A DNA stretch of 64,000 nucleotides, from assembly GCA_964619555.1 (NCBI GenBank), contig CAZUDV010000003.1, forward strand, positions 124,001-188,000, read 5' to 3'. Each line of letters starts with the position of its first letter. The first letter of the stretch is position 1. Of this stretch, positions 33,956 through 42,533 are shown in pieces. Made by a program: the position numbers and the translations under genes. Under the pieces are notes generated by a model that was given only the letters and a program-made list of their open reading frames with translations, did no database searches and was not told the origin of the DNA. This stretch comes from JAGOPY01 sp964619555. GTDB taxonomy: Bacteria; Bacteroidota; Bacteroidia; Bacteroidales; JAGOPY01.

Positions 33956-35287
33956 ATGCCAAATAAACCATCATTAATTGCCAATCCTCGAGGTGGCTCC
34001 TACCTGGCGCCTTTCCTGCTGGTGACCAGTCTCTTCTTCCTCTGGGGCTTTGCCCATAGCTTGCTGGACGTGCTCAACAAGCATTTCCAGGAAATCCTCG
34101 GGGTATCCAAGGCACAGTCTGGCCTGGTGCAGGCGGCCGTCTACGGGGGATACTTCATAATGGCCGTTCCAGCCGGAATCTTTATGAAACAGTTTGGTTA
34201 TAAAAAGGGTATTTTACTTGGACTCTTCCTTTACGCCGGCGGGGCTTTCCTGTTCTATCCCGCCATTCACATCCAGACATTCTGGGCATTTCTCATCGCC
34301 CTTTTCATCATTGCCCTGGGGCTTACCTGCCTGGAAACAGCCGCCAATCCGTATTCCACGGTCCTGGGCCCTCCGGAAAGAGCAGCTCAGAGGCTGAACC
34401 TCTCCCAGTCATTCAATGGTCTCGGCTGGGTGATCGGGCCCATTGCCGGCAGCTTGATCCTTTTTTCCACCGCTTCGGGAGATAATAAATTCGCCACCCT
34501 TGCTATCCCTTACGTTGTAATTGGGGTAGTCGTCCTGCTGGTCGCTGTATTATTCATCATAACTCGTCTTCCGAATGTGGACGAAGCCGCCCTGCAGCAT
34601 GCCGGACAAACTGCCGATGCGGAGGAAAATGCCCAGAAGTCCTACCAATCCTTATTGCACTACCCGCATTTCGTTTTTGCCGTTGTCGCCCAGTTCTTTT
34701 ACGTGGCCGCTCAAACGGGCATCAATTCCTTTTTTATCAACTATGTCACGGAAGTTTTCCAGCAGATTCCTGACAGGCCGGTTCCAGGAGCGGGAATACT
34801 GATCAGTTTGACAGAATTGGTGGGCAGAATCAACCCCGGTATCACGGAGCACCAGAATCTTCTGAACACCACGGCCGGGCTGATGCTGTCATTCAGTTTC
34901 GGATTGTTCATGCTCGGGAGGTTCCTGGGGAGCCTGTTCCTGACCTGGATCAGACCGGGCAGGCTCCTGGCCGTCTATGCATTGGTGAATGTGCTCCTTA
35001 CAGCGCTTGTTATAACCGGTGCGGGGATATATGGGATCCTATCGCTGAGCCTTATATACCTGTTCATGTCCGTCATGTTCCCGACCATCTTCGCCCTGGG
35101 ATTGAGCGGGTTGGGAAGTCATACCAAACGGGCATCTTCTTTCATCGTCATGGCGATTGTAGGAGGGGCTGTATTCACACCGGTAATGGGATGGATAGCT
35201 GATCACAGTTCAATGAAGATTGGCTTCCTGGTTCCGCTGGTATGCTTTGCAGTCGTTCTGGCTTACGCTATTTACGATTCTAGATGA
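33956..35287 (+). CDS. FucP-like sugar:proton symporter (MFS)
   Basis: A 443-aa major facilitator with about 12 membrane segments. The first segment TSLFFLWGFAHSLLDVLNKHFQ is the signature of the FucP family, which takes up L-fucose; close relatives carry glucose/galactose or N-acetylglucosamine. FVYVAAQTGI-like sequence at the start of the second half (QFFYVAAQTGINSFFINY) is also conserved. The substrate cannot be fixed by sequence, but the mutarotase/kinase fusion 21 bases upstream favours a deoxysugar. Its 3' end overlaps the convergent DUF721 gene by 8 bases. Confidence 0.88.
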   Translation: MPNKPSLIANPRGGSYLAPFLLVTSLFFLWGFAHSLLDVLNKHFQEILGVSKAQSGLVQAAVYGGYFIMAVPAGIFMKQFGYKKGILLGLFLYAGGAFLFYPAIHIQTFWAFLIALFIIALGLTCLETAANPYSTVLGPPERAAQRLNLSQSFNGLGWVIGPIAGSLILFSTASGDNKFATLAIPYVVIGVVVLLVAVLFIITRLPNVDEAALQHAGQTADAEENAQKSYQSLLHYPHFVFAVVAQFFYVAAQTGINSFFINYVTEVFQQIPDRPVPGAGILISLTELVGRINPGITEHQNLLNTTAGLMLSFSFGLFMLGRFLGSLFLTWIRPGRLLAVYALVNVLLTALVITGAGIYGILSLSLIYLFMSVMFPTIFALGLSGLGSHTKRASSFIVMAIVGGAVFTPVMGWIADHSSMKIGFLVPLVCFAVVLAYAIYDSR

Positions 35288-35570
35288 ATATCACCTCTTC
35301 GACCACCTTGCCCCCCGCTTCACTGTTCAGCTTTTCAGCTATAAGGCTTCGGGAAAATGACAATTCATTCTTAAGTGCCGGCGAATCGACCTTCACGAAA
35401 AGCTTCTTGTTCCTGATGTACAAATCCAGGGTATGCCGGGCGATCATCTCCCCCACCACCTTCTCCCAGGAATGAAGGACCTTGACTTCATTGAGCTTTC
35501 CTTCCAGGCGATAGGTCTCTATCATCTCCCGGATCACTTCTCCAATCGGCCGGTCGGTGGAATACTTCAT
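35280..35570 (-). CDS. DUF721 family protein downstream of recF
   Basis: A 96-aa protein of the DUF721 (DciA-like) family. The core is HSWEKVVGEMIARHTLDLYIRNKKLFVKV and ELSFSRSLIAEKLN. DUF721 includes DciA, the loader or regulator of the replicative helicase in many bacteria, so a replication role is plausible. ATG 35570 (MKYSTDRP) was chosen; an in-frame ATG six codons earlier would start inside the GTTCAAA repeat array. It follows recF on the same strand, an arrangement common in Bacteroidota. Confidence 0.85.
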   Translation of the reverse strand: MKYSTDRPIGEVIREMIETYRLEGKLNEVKVLHSWEKVVGEMIARHTLDLYIRNKKLFVKVDSPALKNELSFSRSLIAEKLNSEAGGKVVEEVIFI

Positions 35571-35575
35571 ATTCA

Positions 35576-35603
35576 GTTCAAGGTTCAAAGTTCAAAGTGC
35601 AAA
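35576..35603 (+). repeat. Heptanucleotide repeat, unit GTTCAAA, 4 copies (left arm)
   Basis: Units GTTCAAG, GTTCAAA, GTTCAAA, GTGCAAA. They lie just upstream of the DUF721 start and are the reverse complement of the array at 35683-35710. Confidence 0.88.
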
Positions 35604-35642
35604 GTTAAGTGTTAAAGTGTTAAAATGATAAAGTGTTGATAG
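35604..35642 (+). repeat. Degenerate octanucleotide repeat, unit GTTAAAGT
   Basis: Units read GTTAAGT, GTTAAAGT, GTTAAAAT, GATAAAGT and GTTGATAG. The period shifts from 7 to 8 bases directly after the GTTCAAA array. Confidence 0.65.
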
Positions 35643-35680
35643 CTGAAAACAACCATTAATAAACCAGGTAACTAACGAGC

Positions 35681-36814
35681 TCAACTTTGAACTTTGAACT
35701 TTGAACTTTGAACTAATTTGGCTGTGTTTTCGGCGATTCCGAATATCCGGTGGCCGATGTCGACCAGGGAGAATACCTGCTCGATCCTGGAACGCTGGGT
35801 ATCGGTAATAAAGACCTGTCCGAAGCTGTTTTCGCTCACCAGCCGGATGATCTGATGCACGCGTTTGTCATCCAGTTTATCGAAAATATCGTCGAACAGC
35901 AAGATGGGTTTGAATCCTTTCACCTCGCGCGTATAATCGAATTGTGCCAGTTTAATGGCAACCACGTACGATTTCTGCTGGCCCTGTGAACCGAATTTCT
36001 TCAGCGGGTTACCGGAGATCAGCAGTTCCAGGTCATCTTTATGGATGCCGCATGTGGTAAACCGGGCTGATCGGTCCTTTTCCACCGATACGGCAAGCAG
36101 CTGATCCAGGTCCCTCTCAAATAAATGCGACTGATATTTTAGGGTAACTTTTTCCTTTCCTTCGGAGATGTACTCAAAATAATGTTGAAAGATGGGTATG
36201 AACGATTCGAGGAACGATTTCCTTTTATCATGGATATGATGCCCGAATTCCGACAGTTTGCGGTCCCAGATCTCCAGCAGGCCCATATTAAAAGTTCCGG
36301 AATCCGCAAAACGTTTTAACAGGGCATTCCGGTGAGCCAGGGCTTTATTGTAGCTGATCAGGTCGTCGAGGTACTTTTTGTCGAACTGGGAAATCACCCC
36401 ATCGAGGTAGCGACGTCGGGTCTCGCTGCCTTCGTTGATCAGGTCGCGGTCGTAAGGCGATACCATGACCAGCGGGAACAATCCAATGTGGTCCGCCAGC
36501 CGTTCGTATTCTTTGTGATTGAACCGGAATGACTTGCGCTGATCCAGCTTTTGGATGCAGGAAACCTGGTCCGGTCGATCCCCGTTTTTCAGATAAGTGC
36601 CATGAACAGCAAAGAAGTCCGATCCCTGCCGGATATTCTGAGTGTCGATGGGATTGAAATAACTCTTGCAGAAAGACAGGTAATAGATCGCGTCCAGCAG
36701 GTTCGTCTTCCCAGCACCATTGTCACCGATAAAACAATTGATCTTATCGGAAAACTCTAATGTAGCTTCCGGGTAATTTTTAAAATTAGTTATTGAAAGT
36801 TTCTGTAAATACAT
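35681..36814 (-). CDS. recF: DNA replication/repair protein RecF
   Basis: A 377-aa SMC-like ATPase that directs RecOR to gaps. Walker A is GDNGAGKT (30-37), the signature motif is SQGQQKSYVVAIKLA and Walker B is ILLFDDIFDKLD. The last ten residues (VQSSKFKVQS) are encoded by a heptanucleotide array (35683-35710), and the TGA stop is made at the array's edge. These residues are therefore not part of the conserved family and look like an acquired tail. DUF721 lies 110 bases downstream on the same strand, and porQ 40 bases upstream. Confidence 0.96.
   Translation of the reverse strand: MYLQKLSITNFKNYPEATLEFSDKINCFIGDNGAGKTNLLDAIYYLSFCKSYFNPIDTQNIRQGSDFFAVHGTYLKNGDRPDQVSCIQKLDQRKSFRFNHKEYERLADHIGLFPLVMVSPYDRDLINEGSETRRRYLDGVISQFDKKYLDDLISYNKALAHRNALLKRFADSGTFNMGLLEIWDRKLSEFGHHIHDKRKSFLESFIPIFQHYFEYISEGKEKVTLKYQSHLFERDLDQLLAVSVEKDRSARFTTCGIHKDDLELLISGNPLKKFGSQGQQKSYVVAIKLAQFDYTREVKGFKPILLFDDIFDKLDDKRVHQIIRLVSENSFGQVFITDTQRSRIEQVFSLVDIGHRIFGIAENTAKLVQSSKFKVQS
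35683..35710 (+). repeat. Heptanucleotide repeat, unit AACTTTG, 4 perfect copies (right arm)
   Basis: Four identical units AACTTTG plus a partial one. It is the inverted counterpart of 35576-35603 and encodes the C-terminal tail of RecF. Confidence 0.92.
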
Positions 36815-36854
36815 TGTCTCTATCGCCCCCTCGCATTCCTGCCATCATACCATC

Positions 36855-37931
36855 CTAATTCTGAACGCTGCCCTTTCTCTTCGAGAATCCGTCGAAATCC
36901 ACCATGACTGTAATGAAATTCGGGGACCCGACGATATGATAGGCTGACCGGGCATAACTGAACTGGAACTGCGAGACCCGCAACCCGACACCCCAGGAGA
37001 ACCCAACCGTGGAAAGCTTGTCAGGAACCTTCATCTCCTGTCTTCTCTGGTAATTGTAAGCTCCTCGGATGAAGAGGAACTTCCCGATAATGACTTCACC
37101 CCCAACCACGATATGTCGCATAAAATTATCGGCAAACTCTTCGATCCCGTTAATCTCATTGGGCTCTCCGGTGATCGGATCGATTCCGCCCGGTGGGTTG
37201 ATGGGATTTTCGTAGCTCAGGTCCCATTTTTCAAGATGGGTAAAAAGCACTGACATCCGGAATGGAATATGTTTGAACCGTTTGCTCAGACCGGCCTGTA
37301 TCTCGAATGGCAAGGGTTCATGGTTTCCTGCCCGGTAAGCTACAATCTGGTACCCTACATTGCGGAATAATAACGAAGCTGTGAACAGGCTGTCTTTACT
37401 GAAATAAGAACCCGCCACGTCCACAGCCATTCCGAAAGAATGGTAGGTCTCTAATGTCGACAAAATGAATTTCAGGTTTGACCCGATGGCGAACCTGGGT
37501 GTCAGCTTTCTGCCCCATCCCACATTCAGGGCGTATTCCCCGGCACTGAAAGTTCCGTACTTCACTCCGGTTTCATCCGCTTCCTGGAATTGTCCGTAAT
37601 TGATGTACTGCATCGTTCCGACAAAGCTGCCGACATTCTGAAAGGTCCTCGAATACTGGGCGAAGCCGTAATTAATATCCGTGTAGTAGTCCACAAAGCT
37701 CAGCCCGAGCTGATTATTCATATTCTCGTTGATCAGCGAGGGGTTGGCCAGTGTCAGGGTGATATCATCATCATTGATGGCCAGGAAATTGCTTCCCATA
37801 GCTGCAATCCTTGCCGAATTCGGCAGATTCAGGAATTCATAGGTCCCTTTTCCGCCTACCTGCCCGAAAACAGCGACGGTCAATAAAAAGAATGCAGAAG
37901 CCAGGACAGAATACAGTTTAAGTTCTTTCAC
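36855..37931 (-). CDS. porQ: Type IX secretion system protein PorQ
   Basis: A 358-aa outer-membrane beta-barrel protein with a signal peptide (about residues 1-23). The mature start GGKGTYEFLNLPNSARIAAMGSN is the PorQ signature. PorQ belongs to the PorV/FadL-like group and in Porphyromonas gingivalis is needed for type IX secretion, probably with PorZ in the attachment complex. It implies that this organism uses the type IX system for surface or secreted enzymes. It lies between aconitase (67 bases) and recF. Confidence 0.88.
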   Translation of the reverse strand: MKELKLYSVLASAFFLLTVAVFGQVGGKGTYEFLNLPNSARIAAMGSNFLAINDDDITLTLANPSLINENMNNQLGLSFVDYYTDINYGFAQYSRTFQNVGSFVGTMQYINYGQFQEADETGVKYGTFSAGEYALNVGWGRKLTPRFAIGSNLKFILSTLETYHSFGMAVDVAGSYFSKDSLFTASLLFRNVGYQIVAYRAGNHEPLPFEIQAGLSKRFKHIPFRMSVLFTHLEKWDLSYENPINPPGGIDPITGEPNEINGIEEFADNFMRHIVVGGEVIIGKFLFIRGAYNYQRRQEMKVPDKLSTVGFSWGVGLRVSQFQFSYARSAYHIVGSPNFITVMVDFDGFSKRKGSVQN

Positions 37932-37998
37932 CCGCTGATCATTTTGGTTTTCTATTGCTTTAAACGAAGAAGCAGTAAAAATAGTATTTGACAGGGAA

Positions 37999-40254
37999 TT
38001 ATTCCCGTATCAGGTTCAGTGCTGCTCCCGCCCTGAACCATTCAATCTGGTTGGAATTGTAGGAATGATTCACCGGAAATTCATCGGAAGTGCCGTTTGA
38101 ATGGTGAAGGACCATTTTCAAAGGTTTTCCCGGCATCATTTCATTCAGACCTATGATATCGATGTCATCATCCTCCCGGATCATTTCATAATCCCCCGGA
38201 TTGGCAAAGGTCAGGGCAAGGATCCCCTGCTTTTTAAGGTTGGTTTCATGAATGCGGGCAAAGGAGCGCACCAGGACGGCTTTCACGTTCATGAACCGGG
38301 GTTCCATGGCGGCATGCTCGCGGGATGAACCTTCTCCGTAATTTTCATCTCCCACTACGATTGACCCATGGCCGGTATTCTTGTAATATTTAGCCGTTGC
38401 AGGGACTTCCCCATATTCACCGGTCAACTGGTTTTTCACCAGGTTCGTCTTGCCGTTGTATTCATTGACCGCCCCGATCAGCAGGTTATTCGAGATATTT
38501 TCCAGGTGTCCGCGGTACTTAAGCCAGGGGCCGGCCATACTGATGTGGTCGGTGGTGCATTTGCCCCGGACCTTGATCAGCAGTTTCAGACCGGTCATAT
38601 CCTGGCCGTCCCATGCCGGGAATGGTTCCAGCAACTGCAGACGGTCGGAGTCAGGATCCACTTTCACCGATACCTTGCTGCCATCTTCCGAAGGAGCCTG
38701 ATATCCGGCATCTTTAACTTCGAAACCGTCGGGTGGAAAATCGATGCCTGCCGGCTCTTCCAGCTTGACAGCCATGCCCTGCTCATTGATCAGGGTATCC
38801 GTCAATGGATTGAATTTCAACGTACCGGCAATGGCGAATGCGGTAACGATTTCAGGAGATGCCACAAAACCATGCGTATTGGGATTCCCGTCATTCCGCT
38901 TGGCAAAATTCCGGTTAAAAGAAGTCATGATGGAGTTTTTTTCCTGCTTCTCAGCGTTATGCCTTGCCCACTGGCCAATGCAGGGTCCGCAGGCATTTGC
39001 GAGTACCAGTCCGCCAATTTTCTCGAAAATCCCCAGGTATCCATCTCTTTCGGCCGTGTAGCGAACCTGCTCCGAACCGGGAGTAATGGTGAATTCCGAT
39101 CTGACCTTCAGGTTTTTGTCCAGTGCCTGACGGGCTACTGAAGCAGCCCTGGTGATATCTTCATATGAGGAATTCGTACAGGAGCCGATCAAACCGACCT
39201 CCAGCTTCTCCGGCCACCCGTTCTTTTCAACAGCCTCGGCAAATTTTGAAACCGGTGTGGCGAGATCTGGCGTAAATGGTCCATTGATGAGAGGTTCAAG
39301 TTCGCTCAGATTGATTTCGATCAGCTGATCGAAGTATTCCCCGGGCGACCGGTAAACTTCAGGATCCCCGACAAGATGTTCTCTGACGGCATTGGCCGCA
39401 TCGGCTACTTCGGCCCTGCCCGTGCCCCGCAGATACTGCTCCATTTTTTCATCATATCCAAAAACCGACGTCGTTGCTCCGATCTCCGCACCCATGTTGC
39501 AAATGGTCCCTTTGCCGGTGCAGGATATCGAATCCGCTCCCGGCCCGAAATATTCGACAATAGCGCCGGTACCTCCCTTTACGGTAAGGATTCCGGCGAC
39601 TTTGAGGATGACATCTTTCGGAGAAGCCCATCCGCTGAGATTTCCGGTCAGTTTAACCCCTATCAGTCTGGGGAATTTCAATTCCCATGGCATTCCGGCC
39701 ATGACATCCACCGCATCGGCTCCGCCCACACCAATGGCAATCATACCCAATCCACCGGCATTCACCGTGTGCGAATCCGTCCCGATCATCATGCCACCCG
39801 GAAATGCATAATTTTCAAGAACAACCTGGTGAATGATGCCGGCACCCGGTTTCCAGAACCCGATCCCGTACTTATCGGAGACCGATGAAAGGAAATCGAA
39901 TACTTCCCTGCTGCTGTCCAAGGCTGCGGCAAGATCAGCCTTTGCCCCTATCCTGGCCTGGATCAGGTGGTCACAATGAACCGTGGAAGGCACCGCAACT
40001 TTTTTTCTTCCGGCCTGCATAAATTGAAGAAGGGCCATCTGTGCCGTTGCATCCTGCATGGCTACCCGGTCAGGATTGAAATTGACGTAGGATTTTCCCC
40101 TGGCGTACGGCCCCGTTTCATTTTCAGCGGCCAGGTGAGCATATAATATTTTTTCAGTGAGAGTCAGCGGCCGGTTTACCATCTTTCTTGCTAATTCCAC
40201 CTTTCGGGCAATGCCGGCGTACACGCTATTTATCATGTCTAAATCGAATACCAT
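37999..40254 (-). CDS. Aconitate hydratase, mitochondrial-type
   Basis: A 751-aa aconitase that isomerises citrate and isocitrate in the TCA cycle using a [4Fe-4S] cluster. Cluster ligands are the cysteine in GSCTNSSYED and the pair in ANACGPCIGQW. The C-terminal swivel domain holds GDENYGEGSSREHAAMEPRF. Length and motifs fit the mitochondrial-type aconitase common in Bacteroidota, distinct from AcnA and AcnB of E. coli. It has its own promoter element and is followed by porQ. Confidence 0.95.
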   Translation of the reverse strand: MVFDLDMINSVYAGIARKVELARKMVNRPLTLTEKILYAHLAAENETGPYARGKSYVNFNPDRVAMQDATAQMALLQFMQAGRKKVAVPSTVHCDHLIQARIGAKADLAAALDSSREVFDFLSSVSDKYGIGFWKPGAGIIHQVVLENYAFPGGMMIGTDSHTVNAGGLGMIAIGVGGADAVDVMAGMPWELKFPRLIGVKLTGNLSGWASPKDVILKVAGILTVKGGTGAIVEYFGPGADSISCTGKGTICNMGAEIGATTSVFGYDEKMEQYLRGTGRAEVADAANAVREHLVGDPEVYRSPGEYFDQLIEINLSELEPLINGPFTPDLATPVSKFAEAVEKNGWPEKLEVGLIGSCTNSSYEDITRAASVARQALDKNLKVRSEFTITPGSEQVRYTAERDGYLGIFEKIGGLVLANACGPCIGQWARHNAEKQEKNSIMTSFNRNFAKRNDGNPNTHGFVASPEIVTAFAIAGTLKFNPLTDTLINEQGMAVKLEEPAGIDFPPDGFEVKDAGYQAPSEDGSKVSVKVDPDSDRLQLLEPFPAWDGQDMTGLKLLIKVRGKCTTDHISMAGPWLKYRGHLENISNNLLIGAVNEYNGKTNLVKNQLTGEYGEVPATAKYYKNTGHGSIVVGDENYGEGSSREHAAMEPRFMNVKAVLVRSFARIHETNLKKQGILALTFANPGDYEMIREDDDIDIIGLNEMMPGKPLKMVLHHSNGTSDEFPVNHSYNSNQIEWFRAGAALNLIRE

Positions 40255-40309
40255 TACTGATAGATATTTAAGGTTCGAGATTCAGGTTTATGTGGGAGTC
40301 AATTGCCTG

Positions 40310-40317
40310 CAAAATTA
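40310..40317 (-). promoter_or_regulatory. -7 promoter element for aconitase
   Basis: The minus strand reads TAATTTTG followed by C, 55 bases upstream of the aconitase ATG. Confidence 0.45.
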
Positions 40318-40395
40318 TCATTTTTGGGACTTCAGACCTTGATTGATAATGCAATAATTAACTATTCTTAACAGTTATCACTGGATTCTGTTCAG

Positions 40396-40403
40396 TATTT
40401 TTG
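40396..40403 (+). promoter_or_regulatory. -7 promoter element for the carboxypeptidase-like regulatory domain gene
   Basis: TATTTTTG followed by C lies 16 bases before the ATG at 40420. Confidence 0.45.
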
Positions 40404-40419
40404 CCTGGTAAATGAAATC

Positions 40420-41223
40420 ATGAGAAGGGTCTTACTCATATCCATATCAATTTTTATCGGATTGATTTCATTCGGTCAGGCGGGGAATCATTCACCCGTG
40501 CTGATTGAAGGCCGGGTCATGGACGACAGAAATCTACCGGTCTCGTATGTTAACATACTTATTAAATCCAGGCTTGCCGGAACAATAGGAGATTATCATG
40601 GCGAATATAAAATAGTTGCATTGCCTGGCGACACATTAACCTTTTCTGCTGTCGCCCATCAAAAAACCAGTTTTATAGTACCTATATTCAGTGAATCAAA
40701 GGCATATAAACTGGATGTGATTTTGAAACCGGATACTGTCGGATTGAAAGAAGTTGTGGTCTACCCCTGGCCTTCCACCTATAAACAATTCCGGAAAGAT
40801 TTCCTGGAACTTGAGGTGAAGGACCCCCTGGCCGATCTGAAAAGCGATCTCCTGGACAATAAAGAAATAGAAGCGCTGGACCAAACTCCCGGAGTGCCCG
40901 GCCAAATAAGTCTCTATTCTGGACCCGGACCGGTATCATTATTATACGACCAGTTTAGCAAAGAAGCCAGGTCCAGGAGGTTATATGCAGAGGTCCTGAA
41001 AAAAGAAAAAGCTGAAAACAGGTATAACAAAGTGATCATTACGCGTATAACGGGACTTAATGACGAAGAAACCATCAACGCTTTTATGAAATTCTGTCCG
41101 CTGGATGTCAATTTCGTGCTTCAGTCAACCGACTATGACCTATATTTGACTATCTGGAATTGTTATATCGAATTTGCCCATCTGGCTGAGCCGGAGATTT
41201 CGGATACAATCGACAGGGATTGA
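40420..41223 (+). CDS. Exported protein with CarboxypepD_reg-like domain
   Basis: A 267-aa protein with a signal peptide (ends SFGQA, about residue 21). Residues 30-115 form a CarboxypepD_reg-like beta sandwich: IEGRVMDDRNLPVSYVNILI and GDYHGEYKIVALPGDTLTFSAV, the domain that also precedes TonB-dependent receptors. No receptor follows here. The rest (120-267) is unrecognised and charged. It is probably periplasmic or outer-membrane associated. An earlier ATG (40412) opens only a three-codon frame, so 40420 is the start. It precedes the next secreted protein by 33 bases. Confidence 0.8.
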   Translation: MRRVLLISISIFIGLISFGQAGNHSPVLIEGRVMDDRNLPVSYVNILIKSRLAGTIGDYHGEYKIVALPGDTLTFSAVAHQKTSFIVPIFSESKAYKLDVILKPDTVGLKEVVVYPWPSTYKQFRKDFLELEVKDPLADLKSDLLDNKEIEALDQTPGVPGQISLYSGPGPVSLLYDQFSKEARSRRLYAEVLKKEKAENRYNKVIITRITGLNDEETINAFMKFCPLDVNFVLQSTDYDLYLTIWNCYIEFAHLAEPEISDTIDRD

Positions 41224-41256
41224 AAACTGTTTTATTAGTGAATTGTTTCAAGAATT

Positions 41257-42528
41257 ATGAGTACTGCACGATTACTATTATTTAGCATAATTATCTCATT
41301 CATCACGTTGGAGGGAAAGTCCGCATCCATCCTCATTCCGATGGATGACACCCAGAAAAATCATCTTAAGGCTTACGGTATTGCTTACTGGGTTTTGACA
41401 CACGACGTAGAGATATACTGGCTACTGAATTACCGGGGTGGCAGTTATATGTTTTCACACAACCAATCTTTTGAGGACGAGTGCATTATCCGGGGCGTTA
41501 CGTACCAGGTGATAGCCGATGTCCAGTCAGGTTCCATACTGCAGGAAATAGCCGACCCCCAGGTGAACATGGATGCAATCAAACTGCATAAAGCCCCGAA
41601 AATTGCCGTTTATTCGCCAAAAAACAAGCTTCCTTGGGATGATGCCGTCACTCTGGTGCTGACTTATGCTGAAATTCCCTATGACGTATTGTATGACCAG
41701 GAAGTGATGGAAGGCCGGCTTCCTATGTATGACTGGCTACATCTGCACCATGAAGATTTCACGGGACAGTATGGAAAATTCTGGGCGGCTTACCGGAATT
41801 ATCCCTGGTACCAGGAAGATGTCAGACTGTCGGAAGAAACGGCTCAAATGCTGGGATTTGAAAAAGTATCAGAATTAAAGCTGGAGGTGGCTAAACGGAT
41901 CAGGGAATATGTTTTGGGCGGTGGCTACCTCTTTGCTATGTGTTCAGCGCCCGACAGTTATGATGTTGCACTTTCTGCCGATGGCATCGATATTTGCGAT
42001 ATCATGTTCGATGGCGACCCGATGGATCCTGATGCCCAAAAACATTTGGATTACGAAAACTGCTTCGCCTTCACCGATTTTACCCTAAGCAACAATCCTT
42101 ATGAATATGAGATTTCCAGCATTGACGTGACCGAAACCCGGCCCAAGTCGCTGAAGGAAGGCAATGATTTTTTCACTTTATTTGACTTTTCAGCCAAATG
42201 GGACCCGATTCCGACGATGCTCTGCCAGAATCATTCACAGGTGATCAAGGGCTTCATGGGGCAAACGACGGCATTTAACAAGGACCAGGTCAAATCCAGT
42301 GTCCTGGTCATGGGAGAGAATAAGGCAGCAAAAGAAGCCCGCTATATTCACGGGGAGTTCGGTAAGGGATTCTGGACCTTCTATGGTGGCCACGATCCGG
42401 AGGATTATTCCCACCGGGTGGGAGATCCTCCGACAGAACTCGATCTTTTCCCGAACTCACCCGGTTACAGACTGATACTTAACAACATACTTTTTCCGGC
42501 TGCACGCCAGCAGAAAAGAAAAACCTGA
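41257..42528 (+). CDS. Exported protein of the Bacteroidota family often labelled asparagine synthetase B
   Basis: A 423-aa protein with a signal peptide (about residues 1-23). From memory, close relatives in Bacteroidota carry the automatic name asparagine synthetase B, but the hallmarks of AsnB are absent: there is no N-terminal cysteine glutaminase and no SGGxDS ATP-pyrophosphatase loop. What is visible is a conserved block (IPMDDTQKNHLKAYGIAYW, LLNYRGGSYMF), then KIAVYSPKNKLPWDDAVTLVL, WLHLHHEDFTGQYGKFWA and GGGYLFAMCSAPDSYDVAL. The last parts suggest a class I amidotransferase- or ThuA-like fold. Being exported also argues against asparagine synthesis. Function unknown. Confidence 0.75.
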   Translation: MSTARLLLFSIIISFITLEGKSASILIPMDDTQKNHLKAYGIAYWVLTHDVEIYWLLNYRGGSYMFSHNQSFEDECIIRGVTYQVIADVQSGSILQEIADPQVNMDAIKLHKAPKIAVYSPKNKLPWDDAVTLVLTYAEIPYDVLYDQEVMEGRLPMYDWLHLHHEDFTGQYGKFWAAYRNYPWYQEDVRLSEETAQMLGFEKVSELKLEVAKRIREYVLGGGYLFAMCSAPDSYDVALSADGIDICDIMFDGDPMDPDAQKHLDYENCFAFTDFTLSNNPYEYEISSIDVTETRPKSLKEGNDFFTLFDFSAKWDPIPTMLCQNHSQVIKGFMGQTTAFNKDQVKSSVLVMGENKAAKEARYIHGEFGKGFWTFYGGHDPEDYSHRVGDPPTELDLFPNSPGYRLILNNILFPAARQQKRKT

Positions 42529-42533
42529 CCGGT

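Noticed and set aside
14116..35710. Short direct repeats that might suggest CRISPR arrays
   Set aside because: The units are 7 or 8 bases with no spacers and no cas genes nearby; they are tandem heptanucleotide repeats.
38368..39141. 257-codon open frame antisense to aconitase
   Set aside because: Shadow of a conserved coding sequence; no recognisable protein features.
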